A DNA stretch of 64,000 nucleotides. Origin: Pyrus communis (lineage: Eukaryota > Streptophyta > Magnoliopsida > Rosales > Rosaceae). The DNA is taken from the NCBI RefSeq assembly GCF_963583255.1, contig NC_084816.1, forward strand, positions 9,501,600 through 9,565,599, read 5' to 3'. Below the pieces are notes generated by a model. It made no database searches, was not told the origin of the DNA, and saw only the letters and a list, made by a program, of their open reading frames with translations. The translations under genes were made by a program, and so were the position numbers. How positions within the stretch are numbered: the stretch's first letter is position 1; each line of letters starts with the position of its first letter. Below, piece by piece: positions 21,874-36,215 of this stretch.

Positions 21874-24800
21874 TCATTCAATCTTTTCTAACACCTCCAA
21901 TCTGGTTTTTCTCTTCCAACTTTTCATAGTGGCAACAAGGTTGATCAACCCAACGATTTGATTTCTTGTGTATTCCTGCAGAAGAGAAGGTAAGTTCGTA
22001 TTCATGATGTACGATAATCAGTGTCCAAAATCTGGGCAGAGTAAGTCTGTAGCAATGAATCTCTTACCGGGTGAGCATGTGCCCAGTGCACATATTCAGT
22101 TTCCGGGAGATAGTATGCCTGATCAAGAGTAGAAAGAGTGAAAGTCAGTTGCAAAACCCCACTTCCACTAAATTGTTCTAGTCGCTTATCTATAAAAACA
22201 ATCAACAAATTCCCAAAATCTTGCTTTCATAAGATCTTGTTACGTATGTAGTCTACGTTTGAGCTTACCTTAATGAAGGCTTCAACTATTTGTAAATGGG
22301 GCTTCACGTTCATGGCCACAAAATGCTGCAGGCCATTGATCAAAACCTGAAACCCACAAAGGAGTCCCGAAATTTATTACGTTGCAAAGGAGAGAAACGT
22401 TAAAGGAATATTGAAATGCATAGCTGGTCCAATTTGAGAGAGAACCTGTAGATCCAACGACATGAGAGCCCGCCCTTCATCTGTACACCTCTTGGCACGG
22501 GAGAGACCTTCTATGAGAGTTTGGGCTACAATTTCAAGTCCATATTCTAAGAGGAGGTCTTGAACCTACATGCACCAATACATAATATGTTATATGTGCA
22601 ATTTAATCAAGCACATTTTTATTTTTCAAATGCTCACTTTAGATCACACATAAGGCTCTTAGCTCAAACAAAAGGAAATTCACTATGCAATTACCAATTT
22701 CATATGTCGCAGTTGCGTCATGTCAAAAATGCTTGTATAAGATATATGAGCAATTTATCCCTGTAGTCTGATATACACAACTTAAAACCTAAAATATTAT
22801 TTATCGCCCAGGGAAAATGGAACTTTAGACAGAGAGGAATGGCCTAACAGAAATAACAAAATAACAATCCATACCCAATGTAAAACTACTAACTTATTTC
22901 TTTTACTTTTATGACCCGGGAAAAACTTTACTTTAAGATATGGCAGAATGGCATAACAGAATAACCACACAATAACCACTCGAACCCTATCCCTCACTCC
23001 TCTCCCACCCACGAAGAATAATACAACCAACACAATAAAATGCAGGTATTAACATGCATCATTGTGCATAAGAGCCATCGTATTAACCATCCAAACACAT
23101 TCCCCAGCCCTCCCCCAACCCCAACACAGTATACCACAGGTATTGACACATCGTTGAGCATGAGAGTCATCCCAACCATCCAAACCCATTCCTCCCCGCC
23201 AGGGCTCTCACCAAAAAGAAAACAAAAGAGAACAATAATAGGTATAGTCACAAACATGACACATTGAACTACAGGTATTAACTAATGCTGCACATAATAA
23301 ACTCACACAGTAGCCGTAAAATTTGGTCATAACCATATTGAGAGAGGAGCAACTTCTATATTTTATTGTGATTGTTCCTAGAAAAACTAACTGCCAGTAA
23401 TTACCTCCTTGCGGATTCCTCCATGAGCAAGCCTTGTTTTATAGTGCTTGAATTCTCCCAATAACAAATCAACATACCTATTAAAGCAACAACTCATGTT
23501 AGAAAACTTGACACTTGTCATATGGTGCTAGAGAGAAAAAATTGGGGCGAAAGCCATTTCACCAAGAATTTTTCACAAATTTCTGTTTCTTGCACATATA
23601 AAGACAAGGCCAACATGATCAAGGATTGACATGCAAAGAGGAACCATGAATTAGACCTAATAAAGAATAAATATCAAGAAACTAACCCATTATGCTCTAG
23701 TCCAAGCTCTTTTACTTCCCATTTTGCATTGGCTATCCGATCCACATAACTGCAAATAATGGTTGTCCATGAGAGACTTGAAGGTAAAAATCATAGATAA
23801 TTGGAGCAATAAATATAATGCCAATATTGCACTAATTGCTGATCAAAAGATGCCAAATTGAGTTATCTTTTTTTCATTTTTTTTGTTTCCATGACAACAA
23901 TTAGAATGAGAACTTTATCCTCATATGATGAAATGAAAAAGTAGAAACCAAGAGACAAGGGGAACTTTTTTAAATAAAATGATGTTTAATTTATCTGCGG
24001 AAAGAAACACCTATTAGTAAAATAAACAAAACGAGACCATGAACTCTCTGGTCTTACCCATTAATATGGAGCAGTTGTCTTGCAGTTGTCCTATGAATGT
24101 GCTCTACAAGATCTGGTACAGCATCAACCTAATAAAGATATACTTAACTTTCAAATCTGAACCATGGGCATTCATCAAGAAAATTTAATCATGTGTCAAA
24201 AAATTTGACACTTACAGATGAATAACAAATAAAGAAATCAAACAAGTCATATTAAAAAAATTGTGAGAAACATACAAGAACTTAATTGCTGGAATGAAAA
24301 TGAAATGTTAATTATATAAGCCTATCTAGTATATAACAGTATCGATAAGTTTCCACTAGCAGTATCTGGCAATATACATACATTTTTCTTTTTCTACTTT
24401 GGTTTCATGTTTCAATGTCAAATGCACATTATCTAAGAAGTATCACTTTCCAATACAAATATAATTACACAACCTCCTCATAGTATCATCCTTATCACAC
24501 AAATATTTATTTATGAGATTCAATGGTAACAAGAATCATTTTATAATAATAAAACATGTTCCTAGTCATTTATCCCTGAATAGTCAACTATGGAAAGTTA
24601 AACTAAGATCGTATCACATCATTTTAACACTTCACCAGGATAGCATGAAATCTTTTGAAAACTCCAGCAGACAATAACAAAGGAACCTACCAGATGTGCA
24701 TAGAAGTCTTCAACTACAGCAGCATTACTCTGAAGTAGCATTGTCTGGAGATGAGCTTTAGATCTATGCAATATTCGAGCAACAAGGGAGATAGTGTCAG

Positions 24801-27800
24801 CACCTGCGCATCTTTCCTGCAACATAATGGTTGTGCAACTTAAAGCAGATTTACATTGCATATAGCTTCGTTCTAACTATAACCAAGAAAGTACAGAACA
24901 TCTGGTAACATCCATTCCATCATGGAATAGCATAATATGAAATGTTACTAAGGAATTGCATGAAATTTATGAAGTTATACTGCAATATTACAAGGATTGA
25001 AACTAGTGTACAGCATCATCGACTCTTAACATTTAAAAAGAAATAGAAAGGATGACTGAAACATGTATAGGTGTAGCACGCCAACCCATATATGCTCTGC
25101 AGACCATGAAAAACTGCCAATATTAATAAATGCACAAGTATGGCACGTATATCTTTCTAACTTGTAGGGCATGTAATAAATGCCCAAGGCACATAAAACT
25201 CAAAAAAGTTGGAATGAAAAGTTGTTATTATTTTCAATCTGAGAGATGATCCAGAAGGACCACATGATATTTAATTAATACCTTGAGACCAAAGGATGTT
25301 CCTGGTGTGTTACTGGGAGGACTCATTGGCATGATGTCTGCAAATGAAGAATTTAGAGATGTGGATGAAGATGACGGGGCCTTTATCCACTGGTCACAGT
25401 CTTGTTGTATTCTGGACAAGGCTGTCTTCAGCCGATCTGTGTAGAACATGATAAGGTTTTGAAGTGTGCATCAGAATGAGAAAGTATCATAATCAGTAGA
25501 TGATCAGATAAAGAACGCATAATAGTTTGAAGCAATGAAAAAGAAAGCACTCACAATTAATCGGATCAGGTGACCCTTTTCCACCTGAATTGCTGTTTTG
25601 CTGAGCAAATGTTTCAAACACAAAATGAAAAAATACCTCAAACAACTGGCATATTCCCTGAAACAATATACTGAATCAGGAAAATAGATTCATCACAGGT
25701 TTTTATTAATAAGCATAAAGAACAGACACAAAAGTGAGAAAAAGGTACATAAAGAGTATAAGATACCTTGAAGAACTCAACATTGACTATTTCTAATTTC
25801 TGCATAAGCCTGGCATATTTATCCATTGACCTAAAATGTAAAAGAACATACAGATCAACTGATCACGCACCATTACCATATACATAATTCAAGCTTTTAT
25901 ATCTTAAAGTTCAAAAGACTCCAGTAAATAGAGAGCTGTTCACCTTAGAAGACAAATAGATGATCCAGTTTGGGCTGTGATTTCTCCATCGTTACAATGT
26001 AAAGATTGATTTCTTGAAAGTCTAGGTTTCGAAATTCGACTTGGGAGTTGACTATCCTCATCAATAAAGTCTGCAAGAAGATCTTCATTTTCTTCTTCCA
26101 AAACAGAATTAGCACCATTAGAATGTCTTGAATCACTGCTTGGTGGAGAGACATTATCACCAAGCCTTTGACTAAAATTACCATCAAATTCACCAGTTGT
26201 GCCATTCCATTTAAGACCTTCTTTGGATGTATGTGCCAGCTTTAACAAAAAGGGGTTTCCATTTCTAAGCCAATTAGAGAATCCACTCTTCTTGGTGCTG
26301 GTATCAACAACACTTGTAGACTTAGAATGTAGAACCCTGACATTAGACTTACCCTCAGACGAAACAATTATAGGTGCTCCATCACCGGCAAGCCCAGGAA
26401 ATGTAATTTCTTGTACTGTATCTGGTGGCATTATCAACCAAATTTCTCTTTCCAACACCATTTTAAGCGCCTGAAAAAAAAATTATGTTTCAACTACCTA
26501 TATAAGTGCATCTGGACAGTGTTGTGCATAGTAAAGGCTTAATTCTACTATGACATAATTTAAAAAAAAAAAAAAAAAAAAAACTAATAATGTGTAAAAT
26601 AAGTGTTGGGAGGCAAAACTGTTCAAACAAAATGTTTCTAAGATATTTGAATTGAAATAAACACAAAAGACTTGACAACCATGGCGGCAGACCAGTTATG
26701 CGCATGCCACCTAAGTAGGATAATAGGATTCTATCGTGCATGTGATATTACAAGTTTGGCCAAGTAAAAGCAAATGCACTAAAAGACTATTTATGTATGT
26801 AACATCACATCTGGCAGGTGAGCAATGCCTGGTAGTCCACAGCTCTTATTTCGTCATGAGTTCATAACAAATCATAATTTCGTAATCAGTAACCAATCCG
26901 TTTTATAGAAATTAAAAAGAAAAGTAATAAACAATCATAATATCAATCATCACATGGCATAGCCCTATTTGGAGGACAAAACCTGTGAAGTTAACTTACA
27001 TATATATTCTGCCGATGAAAAGCTACAAAATAATTTTCACATACTGCCTTCAACTTCTGCCTGAAGTCAGCTGCTTCAAATCCGCAAAATGCTTCCCCGG
27101 CCAAGATGAAGACACCTAGATCTTCATAGTTTTTCAAGAATTGGTGTATGCTAGCAGAAGAAACAGAAGTTGAAGAAAGCAAGACCGATACACGAGTAGT
27201 TGTGAGTTGCCAGAGATTTTTGCGTCCCTTCTGAAGGGTTTGTGAAACAAATGCTGTGGCATCTTTCCTCAGTTGATACCACGGGGATCCACTTGTTGAT
27301 GTTGTACTGTCATCCTTACTTGCCACATCAACTAAATTTTGATAACTAGTGGAAGTTGTGTTTCCTGTAGATTCAACCGCAGAGCAGGTTGTTGTAGGAT
27401 CATCTATGTAGGCTGAACCAGGCACTATATCTACATATTCGACGAGAGAGCCATTAACTTTTTGGGAAGAACAAGGAGGTGAAATTTGCTGAACCCCTCC
27501 TGGAGTCGGAGAGATGTCACTTTCCTTCTGTGTCATGCTTGGAGTTTTACGGGCTGAATCCTAAAACAAAGACAAATATTCCTCTCATATCCAGAAAAAC
27601 AAAATGATTCTGTTTTTGTGGGATCATGTATGTATGTAGGAACCGTATTTCTGCAAAATATCTAAAGTCATAAAGTATGTGACCACTATGGCTGTAATAC
27701 AGTTAACGGAATCCAAAGAAACTACTAACAGACCAAAACGGGTTAATTTAATGTATAATACTGATACATAATACATTTGAGTGCATAAATATTTTGCAAC

Positions 27801-30800
27801 ACAATTTTCAACTGTTCTGACAAAGCAAACAGAAAATGATTTAGAGACAACACTGCATAGCAAAAAGCCTTTCTAAAGGACAGGTCACATTCAAATATAC
27901 TTAACCAGCCAATGGTAACAAGCAGTAACATAGAGGAACTATCAACTAACATTATTTAAAATTTGGAAGAAGTTGATGCAACAAAACTAAATAAAGACAT
28001 TACCAATTATATACTAAAAATAATACGATCAAGTAAAAGCGTGAGTCGAAGTTTACCCTATTATCCAGCTGAAAGCCCATGATTTCATGATATGAACACA
28101 TCAATTTGAAAAGGATAGCTAGTGTGTTTAACAAACACTGCCTAAACTTTGGTTCAGGTATCTGAAGGCATAGATCGCTGTAGGTAAGTCTGGAATGACA
28201 TAAGAATGCATTAGCAAGCACACAAGATGTACAGTTCTTTTACATTATGATTCTAGCACTGGTAGATGGAGAAAATGTACCGACTATTTTGCATGTGAAA
28301 TCCATGATCCTGCAAAGATAAATTAATCATCTAAGTATAGATGTTGTCTCACAATACAGCTATAAAGTGAACACCATAGGCCTTATCATCTCCTCTTTTA
28401 ATAAGAAACAAAATTTTGAACAAGAAAGCAAAAGATTTACTCTTTAGTCCAAACAAAACAGCTATAAACAAATTGCACAACAGAAAATTGAAAGAATAAG
28501 GTCCCCAGCAAAGATAAACCTAAGGACTGTCTAAAATGTCTTGAGTCTTGACGCAGACACCAGGAAAAATGCCAAAAGTATTCTTCCCCCAAAGAAAGCC
28601 CACCTAGTTATTATGTTCAAAAATTCTATTGTTTCTTTCCATCCAAACAATCCTAACAACCATCAAAACTGTGAAGCGCCACAGAGTACATGCCTTCTAA
28701 TCTGCACTGTGTCCCAAAAACCCCTCCACCAAAATGGAATAACAATCTCCAGCCCAAGCACCCACTATTCCAAGCATTTGCATCTACCTTGCACAAGTTC
28801 GAAGAGGAAAGGGCAATGATGAAAGAATAAGTATCTTTGTATAGAGGGATGAGCAGGTACTTGGTCTTCTTATTTGGAACACATTCCAACATTGGTAGAA
28901 TTTTGCATCAGACTAGGCCAAAGCCTCTGTTGTAGTTAAAGATCTCTTGGAGCTTCCCAATACCCAGCCTCTAATCAAGCCATTACCATTTGCTTTTGGT
29001 CTGCGGTTTAATAAATTAGGGCCAGTAGCCAAAATTGAAGGAAAGATGAGAGAAAATCGGCTACGGTGGTTTGGACATGTGAAACAAAGGCCTATTGACG
29101 CTCCGGTTAGATGATGAGATCACATGACAAAGGTTCAGGGCCGAAGGGGTAGAGGAAGACTTTGGAAGAGACTCTAAGGAAAGACTTAGAGTATTTGGAT
29201 CTAACAGAAGACGTGACGTTCTAGGATTCATATAGCCCACCCCACTTAGTGGGAAAAGGCTTTGTTGTTGTTGTTGTTATTAGCTAGCTCTACCAACCTT
29301 TTAAGTCATCCACCCAAGTAGCTTTCTTGAGCTGGCCTGGTTTTCCTCTACTATGCTCCCACAACCTCTCGTGACCCAGTCCCTCCCCCAACAATTCCAA
29401 TTCTTGGGCCCAGTATTATCCTTTCCTGTACTAGGCCCCCTATGTTTCTTCCCATCCTTCTACCCCCTTTTGTAATCTTCATTTTTTATTTTGATAACAG
29501 AATATGGTGCACTCATCCTTTTCTTGCTCCCAAGTGTACCCTTCCCCATTCTTCACCTTTTACCTTGTGTTTATAGGACTCAACTTTCGTGCCACCCTCT
29601 ATTTGCCCAAGTGTATCCATCCGACCCCTTTCCTCATCTTCTACCTTGTGATGATAGGATTGAACTTTTGTGCAATCCTTAATTCACCCAAGACTGACAT
29701 GACTGATTATGAGTGTCCCAGTTGTACAAAAGGAAAACCTGGGATGAATCCAGAATCTCTTCTGATTCAGTATTACGGTATTACCTCAAATAACATCAGC
29801 TCAAAAACCTTCTACTGTCCATAACCGAAACGGAAACCTTACTAAATGATCCAGCCACCCTAACATGATAAGTTGTTTTGTACCCACTTTTTGTAAACCC
29901 ATCGTCAGAGCTCTCCACAGAGATCTTATATAGCCACCTATTACTGCAGTATCCCCAGAGAAGCACAATGCTGCCTTCTCTGAAGCTCCTTAATTTGTAT
30001 AGACGTTATTGTAAGGGTGCTGCTATTGGCACTCCAAATTTCGATATTCAGAAACAATAATACACGTACGAGGAGTGCAAAATGACTTTTTGGAATGCCA
30101 ATAACATCCCCCTATTTTAATTGAATGCTTCTCTGAAACTCCTTAATTTGTTTATACACATTATTTTAATATTGGTTTTTTCTTTTTTTTTTTTGGGGGG
30201 GGGGGGGGGGGGGTGGGGGTGGGGCGGGGCGGGGCGTGGGTTTTCAAGAAATACATCCTTATTTTCTGTGTGTTACCCTAACACTTGTGTATGAAGTATT
30301 CTACTTCTAAATCATAATTATATCAGCATACCTCTTGCACAATATTCTTCAATATAGAGTGGGTTTCTGATATAACTTCCTGCATAAAGAAACTTTGTAT
30401 CTTCTCAGCAAGGCCAGAGATATCCCCAATTAGTGCATAAGCATCGACCACCTGTTCAACATTTAATAGTGTATCAAGTCCAAATAAACATCACAAAAAA
30501 AGTCATACAATTGATCCCTCAACTTAAAGATTGATTGATGCTGCTGCAACTTAAACTTTTCTCTACATGCTCTCACTGAAGTGGTTGCAGTATTGCTACG
30601 TGGATCTACATTAACCAGAAAGCTCTAATAGTGAATTGAGTAAAATACCACCCATTTAATGATGCTATTCCTTGCAGCTCTCTGATGCCATTCAGTTCAT
30701 TAAAGATTTGACCTTTCTTTGGGATGTTTAAATTTGTTGTTTGTTTTTAATGTTAGGGTGGTGCTATCCACACATCCCTCTCGATTTCCGATTGTCGGAT

Positions 30801-33116
30801 CGAATGAATTGAAGAGGATCAAAGGACAAAAATTAACAGGGTGTTTGTGGATAGCACCACCCTAATTTAATTTTTCTGTTTAGTGTCTTCCATATATCCC
30901 TAGGTTGCTTTTTCTATTTCTAATCAAATTTTACTAGCCAAAACAGAATCCAACTAACAGCCCCAATTTTATATCAATCAAATACAGAAGAAGTATTGAA
31001 CTTATTAGAACTTTCAAAAATAGGAATAAGACAATATCAAACTAACAGACGTTTAAGAAATGCTGGTAAACCTAGGTCAGCACAAGGCATAAGCAATGTA
31101 ATTACTTAGGATCAATCAAATTCTGTAGAAGATACCTATGAGTAATCAACATAAACCCTTTACTCAAATGGAGAGCAAAATAATATTAACTCAAGAATCA
31201 GACATAATATCACTTCAATACATGATTGGATCAGACTGACAGGAGCAGAACATAGATAGAGAATTTAAAATACTACTTTCACTTACTAGTTGATTCGTCC
31301 CTCTTGTATACATAATATGGTACTGATATTCCTAAATAATATGAAGACAGCAGGTATCTTTACAGAAACTTGAACCATGGTAATTCTGTATCCATGATGT
31401 ATCACCTCATCATTGCGAAAAGGATAATGACCACTTAAAAGGATATCAAGCTATTTGAAATATATGTAATATAAGAACAACCACATGTAATGACAGTTTA
31501 ACACTCAATAGAAAAATCTTCAAGCAGCATTTGAGAGAAAATAATGATTCAGTTCTCAGGAAAATAAACGAAAGAAAAGCACTGACAGTTATATAGCCCT
31601 CCTCATTGAACTCCTGGCACACTCCTAGCAACAAGGAATCCAGCTTTTGAAGAGTTTTTCCCAGCCAAACCTGCACCCATGTTAGGAAAAAAGACAATGT
31701 AAGCATGATAATGTTTCTTGGTTTACCTGTATTACGCAAAACTTAAGCGATGGGATGCAGGGCAAGAATTCATGATTATTCTATATTCTGAAATGCCCGT
31801 CCCATGTGGGTCTCTATCCACCACTACATCCCAACATGTGAAACTCAAATTATATTGGGAGGTTCAGCAAGGGGCTTGTAGTTGGTTAAGACACAAGAGC
31901 AACCACCCTGCACCTAAGGTCTCGAGTTTGATTCCCCCCCTCTCCCAATCACTTGTATAAAAAAAAGACTCATATTGGGAGGTGGGAAGGTTCCAATTGG
32001 AAGGACTTGCACTGAAGATCTCCTGCTCTAGTAACATGATACAATTGGTTGGTTGACCACTCTACTCCCATAGCTTATTAGGATGTGGGCCGACAGTTTT
32101 TTTTTTATATTTTAATAAATAAAGCATAATTTAGTAGTCTCACAATGGGAAAATATGCAAACCATAAACTCAAGACTTTTTTAATCCACGGTCAAAAATA
32201 TTGAGGCACAGAGACATGAAATATCAGTGAATCTGTTAACAAAAAATGCTTGCTTAATACTTGCCTCTACACCACGGCTCATCTCTTGTACTGCAGAAAG
32301 TTCTGAAAAACTATCTAACAGCTGTAAATATTCAGACAGGACTTGAAAGGCCTGTAGATTTACATGAGAATTTAACCAAATAGTTAAAAATTATAATGCA
32401 ACATGAAACAAAAACTGGAGTATAGTATAAACTGCAGAACAGATATATGAACCCACCTTGCAGTAATTTCCTTCCTCAACCAGAAACTCAAGCTCTGCTT
32501 GCATTTTCAGTGCATGGCCAAGCTCAGTTAAAACAGGAAGCATGTCCTGGATTTCATAAAAATAGGACACCGTATAGGTAGGGTTATGCTTATGCAACGA
32601 GAACTATCAAAGTGACTATATGATGGGATCCCTAGAAACCAGGGGAAAAAAGTCTAATAAAGATTTACTGCTAACCATGCATGAACATACCAGAAAAGCT
32701 TGTTTCTTTTTGGAATTGGAATTTACGATGAGATCCCTAGAAACCTCATTCCTTGATGAGGTCAGATGCCGCCTTCCATTCTGCAAATACAATTACAAAA
32801 ACTGTAAATAAAAGCCAGATATAAAAGGAGTTTGACAAAAAAGCCCATATAAAAAAGTCTTGACAAAAAAAAAAAAAAAGTTATATCAAATAATGAAAAT
32901 TCAGAATGACCCCATTCTGGATGGCACGTCCTGCAAGGGCTTACCATACAGATGACATTTGCAACTTTCAAGTCTTTCTCCAATTCCCTGACCAAATGCA
33001 TCCCCTTCACTGGCCAAAAGTAAGTGTCAACATCTCAATTGAAACTGAAATATATTGTAAATCAAACTTCAGCACTGAACTATTGTTTAGCCAGAACACT
33101 AGAGCGAAGAAAGACG

Positions 33117-33161
<45 letters not shown>

Positions 33162-36100
33162 TAGCGTCAAATAAACAATTACGCAACTACTCTGCCACCC
33201 TGGAAACAAATGTTGTGATATTTCAGTTCTTGCTGGCTCACCACCGCCGCCCCCGCCCCCCCCCCCCCTCCTTCTTTACCAATGTGGGGGTGATGCTCAC
33301 CACCTGATTGGTTACCGTTAGATTAATTTGGTTAAATTGATCTAAGACACGAATCTCAAAACTTAAACTAATCCAACAGCAACCAATCAGGTGGTGAGGA
33401 AAAGTATTCCCATATTCCAAGCCACTATTGAGGAGTTTAAAGCACAATTTCAATAACTTATATAGGCAAGTTTTCAAGAAGGCCATGCAGTATAATACTT
33501 CCTTAAATGTACTTCAATACAATTGCAGAAAAGGTTTAGACATTTTGATTAAAACTTACCCATTACTTCGTGATGTTCCATAACATTGCGGGATAAACGT
33601 TCAGCTACTCTATCCAGTTGGGCCAATCTAAGAGTGGCCTACAAAAAAAAAAAAAAAAAGTTTAGATGGTAGATAACATTGTTAAATAAGAGGTTGAAAG
33701 AACCTAACAAATGGAATTGATTATTACACTTCAACTAACCATGCCACAAGCACGCAAAAATAGACTATGGCTATTTATTAAACGCATATGATACGGGTTT
33801 CAGCCAGCAACGTAAGCATTACAAGGACATGTAATCATGAGAAGTGAAATGTGCAAGGTCAATAAAAAAAGTGGAAACGCAAACAAAAGAAAGACAATTG
33901 CATTTAAGTGCTCGTGATGTAACAGAGGAAGTATGAATATCAGACAAGAATGAAAGGCTACAGATGCACAGATCCTAAAGAATCGTCAATAAACAATTAA
34001 ACATGCCACAGCTGCTGTAAGGTATAGACTCATTTATTTCATAACAATTTTCCTGTTTCAATTCAACCCTAATAACGAATCTGACAATAATAGAGAATGA
34101 AGGCATGACTACACAAATAGGCCCATGAAAAGCATTGATTGGTTCAAAACCATGATTAGTAGATGGATTCATCCAAATAGTAACGTATATATGTAATTAA
34201 CACCCAAACGTGTAAAGAATTTCCCAATGACTTTGGCATCACATGTATGCTACCTAGCCACAAACATACGAAACATTCTAGAATAAGATTGAAACAAAGA
34301 GTTCAAGAAAACAGGACATTTAACTCAATTATGCAAAATTTTGATAAAACAATGGACTACTGCTAACATCAGAATCGTCCATTGAAATATGAAAAAGACA
34401 ACTTTGAGGACAATCCTCAACCAGGGAAACAAAAGACTACCGTACATGCTGAACAAAATGAAGAAACTGGAATATGTTAGCTAAGAGGAAGATGGAGAAA
34501 CTGGAAAATCACCTGTCTCTCAAAATAAACCAGCTCACTTTCTTCAGATGGAATATGCTCCAAAATATGTCTAACTGGATCAAAGTCCTGCATATAAGAA
34601 GTGCTTACAAAGCTTTTAAGCAGATGATTCAAATTTAATCGACACAGAAAAAGTAAGCATGGCATAAACACTCAGTCAAGAAGTGGAAGCGTTATCAAGT
34701 ATTATTAGAGTGAAAGAGAAGGCATAAAATTACCCATGAAAACATAATAACAACAACAACAATAATTATTATAGCCAGTGCTCTTAATGATAGCATGAAG
34801 TCCACAAAAATGGTTCCTTCATTTTGTTTGTGACCTAACTTCAAGTTTGTTGAAAGATAAAGGGTCCAAATAACATATGAAAGCAAGGAAAGAGAAAGGA
34901 GTGAAAGAATTATGATATAAATAATTCCTTCACCATACTCCTTATATTATCACTAGTCCATAAGTCATAACTGTACTGTGGAGAATACATAATTGGACTA
35001 CGTAGAATAATTTATAAGGTTGGAGAGAGTGAATCCAAATGATTAGCTCCTTTTTGTCATCAACTGCATAATGTTACAATATGGATTTTCCGACTACCTC
35101 AGACCGGATTAAATATTTCAAAACAGCTTCTTATAATAACAACTAAGAAAATGAATATACAGTTGGCCGAATAAATGAAAATATCGTTGGCCAAATAAAT
35201 GAAAATATATCATTTCTGGTTGTTAAGAAAAATTATCTCCTACATATGTGAGCTACCAATAGCACGTGCAACACCAAAGTTCCCACCGAATATAAATCTC
35301 ATGAGGGCTAATCTTTTGATTGATGCAAACGTTTTACAATTGAGAAACTATCACAGGAACACAGTTGGCATTTCTTCTGGTGGTTGTCAAGAAACTATTT
35401 CCTACGCCTACGACCTACCGTTCGCAACCTTTCTACTACTTCAAACATGGAAAATGACTTGGTAACTCCCTAAATAACCTAACATTAACAAACTATAAGT
35501 CATAAGGGCTACCGAATTAAAAACATAATTAATAGTAGCACCTCTTCATAAAATTCTTCCTCTATCTCCTCCACTTCTTGACCATGATGTCTGCTTCCAT
35601 ATATTGAGATCAATTCTTCAGAGCTTGATGAGAGATTAAACCTTTGATGTGGAGGCAGTCCAGCAATCGCACGAGCAACAGCTGCAGCAGCCGCAGCTCG
35701 TGCAGGAACCTGTCAGAGAAGATAAACAAAACATGAATACATTTTCGACAGAAAATAAATGGTACCCCTGCACCAAGCAGCTAGATTTTGCAATAAGCAC
35801 AACACTTGTAATCCCTATTTAACGGTGAATTAACTACTACTGTCATATTAATAAGCATTGCTCTTAAAATGATACTTATTCAACTTAACTCAGTTCTTAA
35901 TCACCACAAAACCGCAGATAATCACTCAAAACAAACTCTTATTCAGTATGTAAAGCAAAATTCACACCCTTGGAAGAAACATTATCAAATTATATGATCT
36001 AATTACAATACTCAACTCGCAGTCACTCGGAAACAAGCGAATTTCACATAACTATACACGAAACGCATCAAATTGGAGCGCCGGAAAGCTACATTACGTG

Positions 36101-36215
36101 CAAAAACCGAAATTTCAATCACCTCGGGACGATCAGAAGCAGAAGGAAGAAGGCCGAGCGATGTGGCAGACCTAACGGAGCTCAGAATCTTCTCGCCGAC
36201 CTTCGACAAATCCAT
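21874..36215 (-). CDS. VPS50: VPS50/syndetin-like EARP tethering subunit
   Basis: 25 coding exons, 1068 aa: 36215-36123, 35709-35542, 34587-34513, 33638-33560, 33009-32945, 32780-32691, 32546-32457, 32351-32265, 31670-31587, 30451-30332, 28309-28281, 28189-28057, 27560-27000, 26470-25944, 25830-25767, 25657-25555, 25436-25282, 24816-24691, 24128-24058, 23749-23687, 23477-23405, 22565-22446, 22346-22269, 22118-22068, 21975-21874. All phases close. Residues about 85-370 form the Vps54-N/DUF2450 helical region ([33 protein letters not shown]); about 845-1060 is the DUF2451 region specific to syndetin/CCDC132 ([27 protein letters not shown]). The serine-rich linker (about 370-760) is typical of plant members. 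Role by family: with VPS51-53 it forms EARP, which tethers recycling-endosome vesicles. Intron 8 uses a GC donor. Arabidopsis counterpart At2g27900 (memory). VPS54 is less likely because of the C-terminal domain. Confidence 0.92.
28960..29285 (+). mobile_element. RTE-type LINE 3' end in VPS50 intron 10
   Basis: Plus-strand frames give [17 protein letters not shown] followed by GRRGRGRL with stops between, which is the conserved C-terminal end of plant RTE-like reverse transcriptase polyproteins. It is followed by GGGAAAAGGCTTTG and a TTG repeat, the usual microsatellite tail of these LINEs. It lies antisense to VPS50 and is fully decayed. Confidence 0.75.
30011..30112. mobile_element. Small MITE in VPS50 intron 10
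   Basis: Left arm AAGGGTGCTGCTATTGGCAC pairs imperfectly with the right arm GGAATGCCAATAACATCCCC; about 100 bp. Confidence 0.6.
30195..30238 (+). repeat. Long G-run and G-rich tract
   Basis: About 18 consecutive G followed by GGGGGTGGGG and GGGGC repeats, in VPS50 intron 10 after a T-run. Four or more G-runs on one strand could fold as a G-quadruplex. On the transcribed (minus) strand it is C-rich. Length may be affected by sequencing error. Confidence 0.8.
30756..30862. mobile_element. MITE with GGGTGGTGCTATCCACA ends
   Basis: The ends GGGTGGTGCTATCCACA and TGTGGATAGCACCACCC are perfect inverted repeats. Flanks TAATGTTA and TAATTTAA agree at six of eight positions, which would fit an old 8-bp hAT duplication. 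Same family as 7064-7211, 56778-56908 and the fragment at 58722. Confidence 0.8.
31870..31975 (+). mobile_element. tRNA-derived SINE in VPS50 intron 8
   Basis: TAGTTGGTTAAGACACAAGAG (A-box-like), then TCGAGTTTGATTCC (B-box-like), then CACTTGTATAAAAAAAAG as the tail. A related piece is at 47395-47490. Limits approximate. Confidence 0.5.
33118..33160. repeat. GA microsatellite in VPS50 intron 4
   Basis: GA repeat; a C-run follows at about 33255-33268. Both are intronic. Confidence 0.9.

Noticed and set aside
33118..33307. Arg-Glu repeat ORF at 32906-33307
   Set aside because: Produced by the GA microsatellite in VPS50 intron 4.
21874..36215. VPS54 of the GARP complex instead of VPS50
   Set aside because: The C-terminal region (DUF2451, with [11 protein letters not shown]) belongs to the syndetin/CCDC132 group; VPS54 has a different C-terminal domain.
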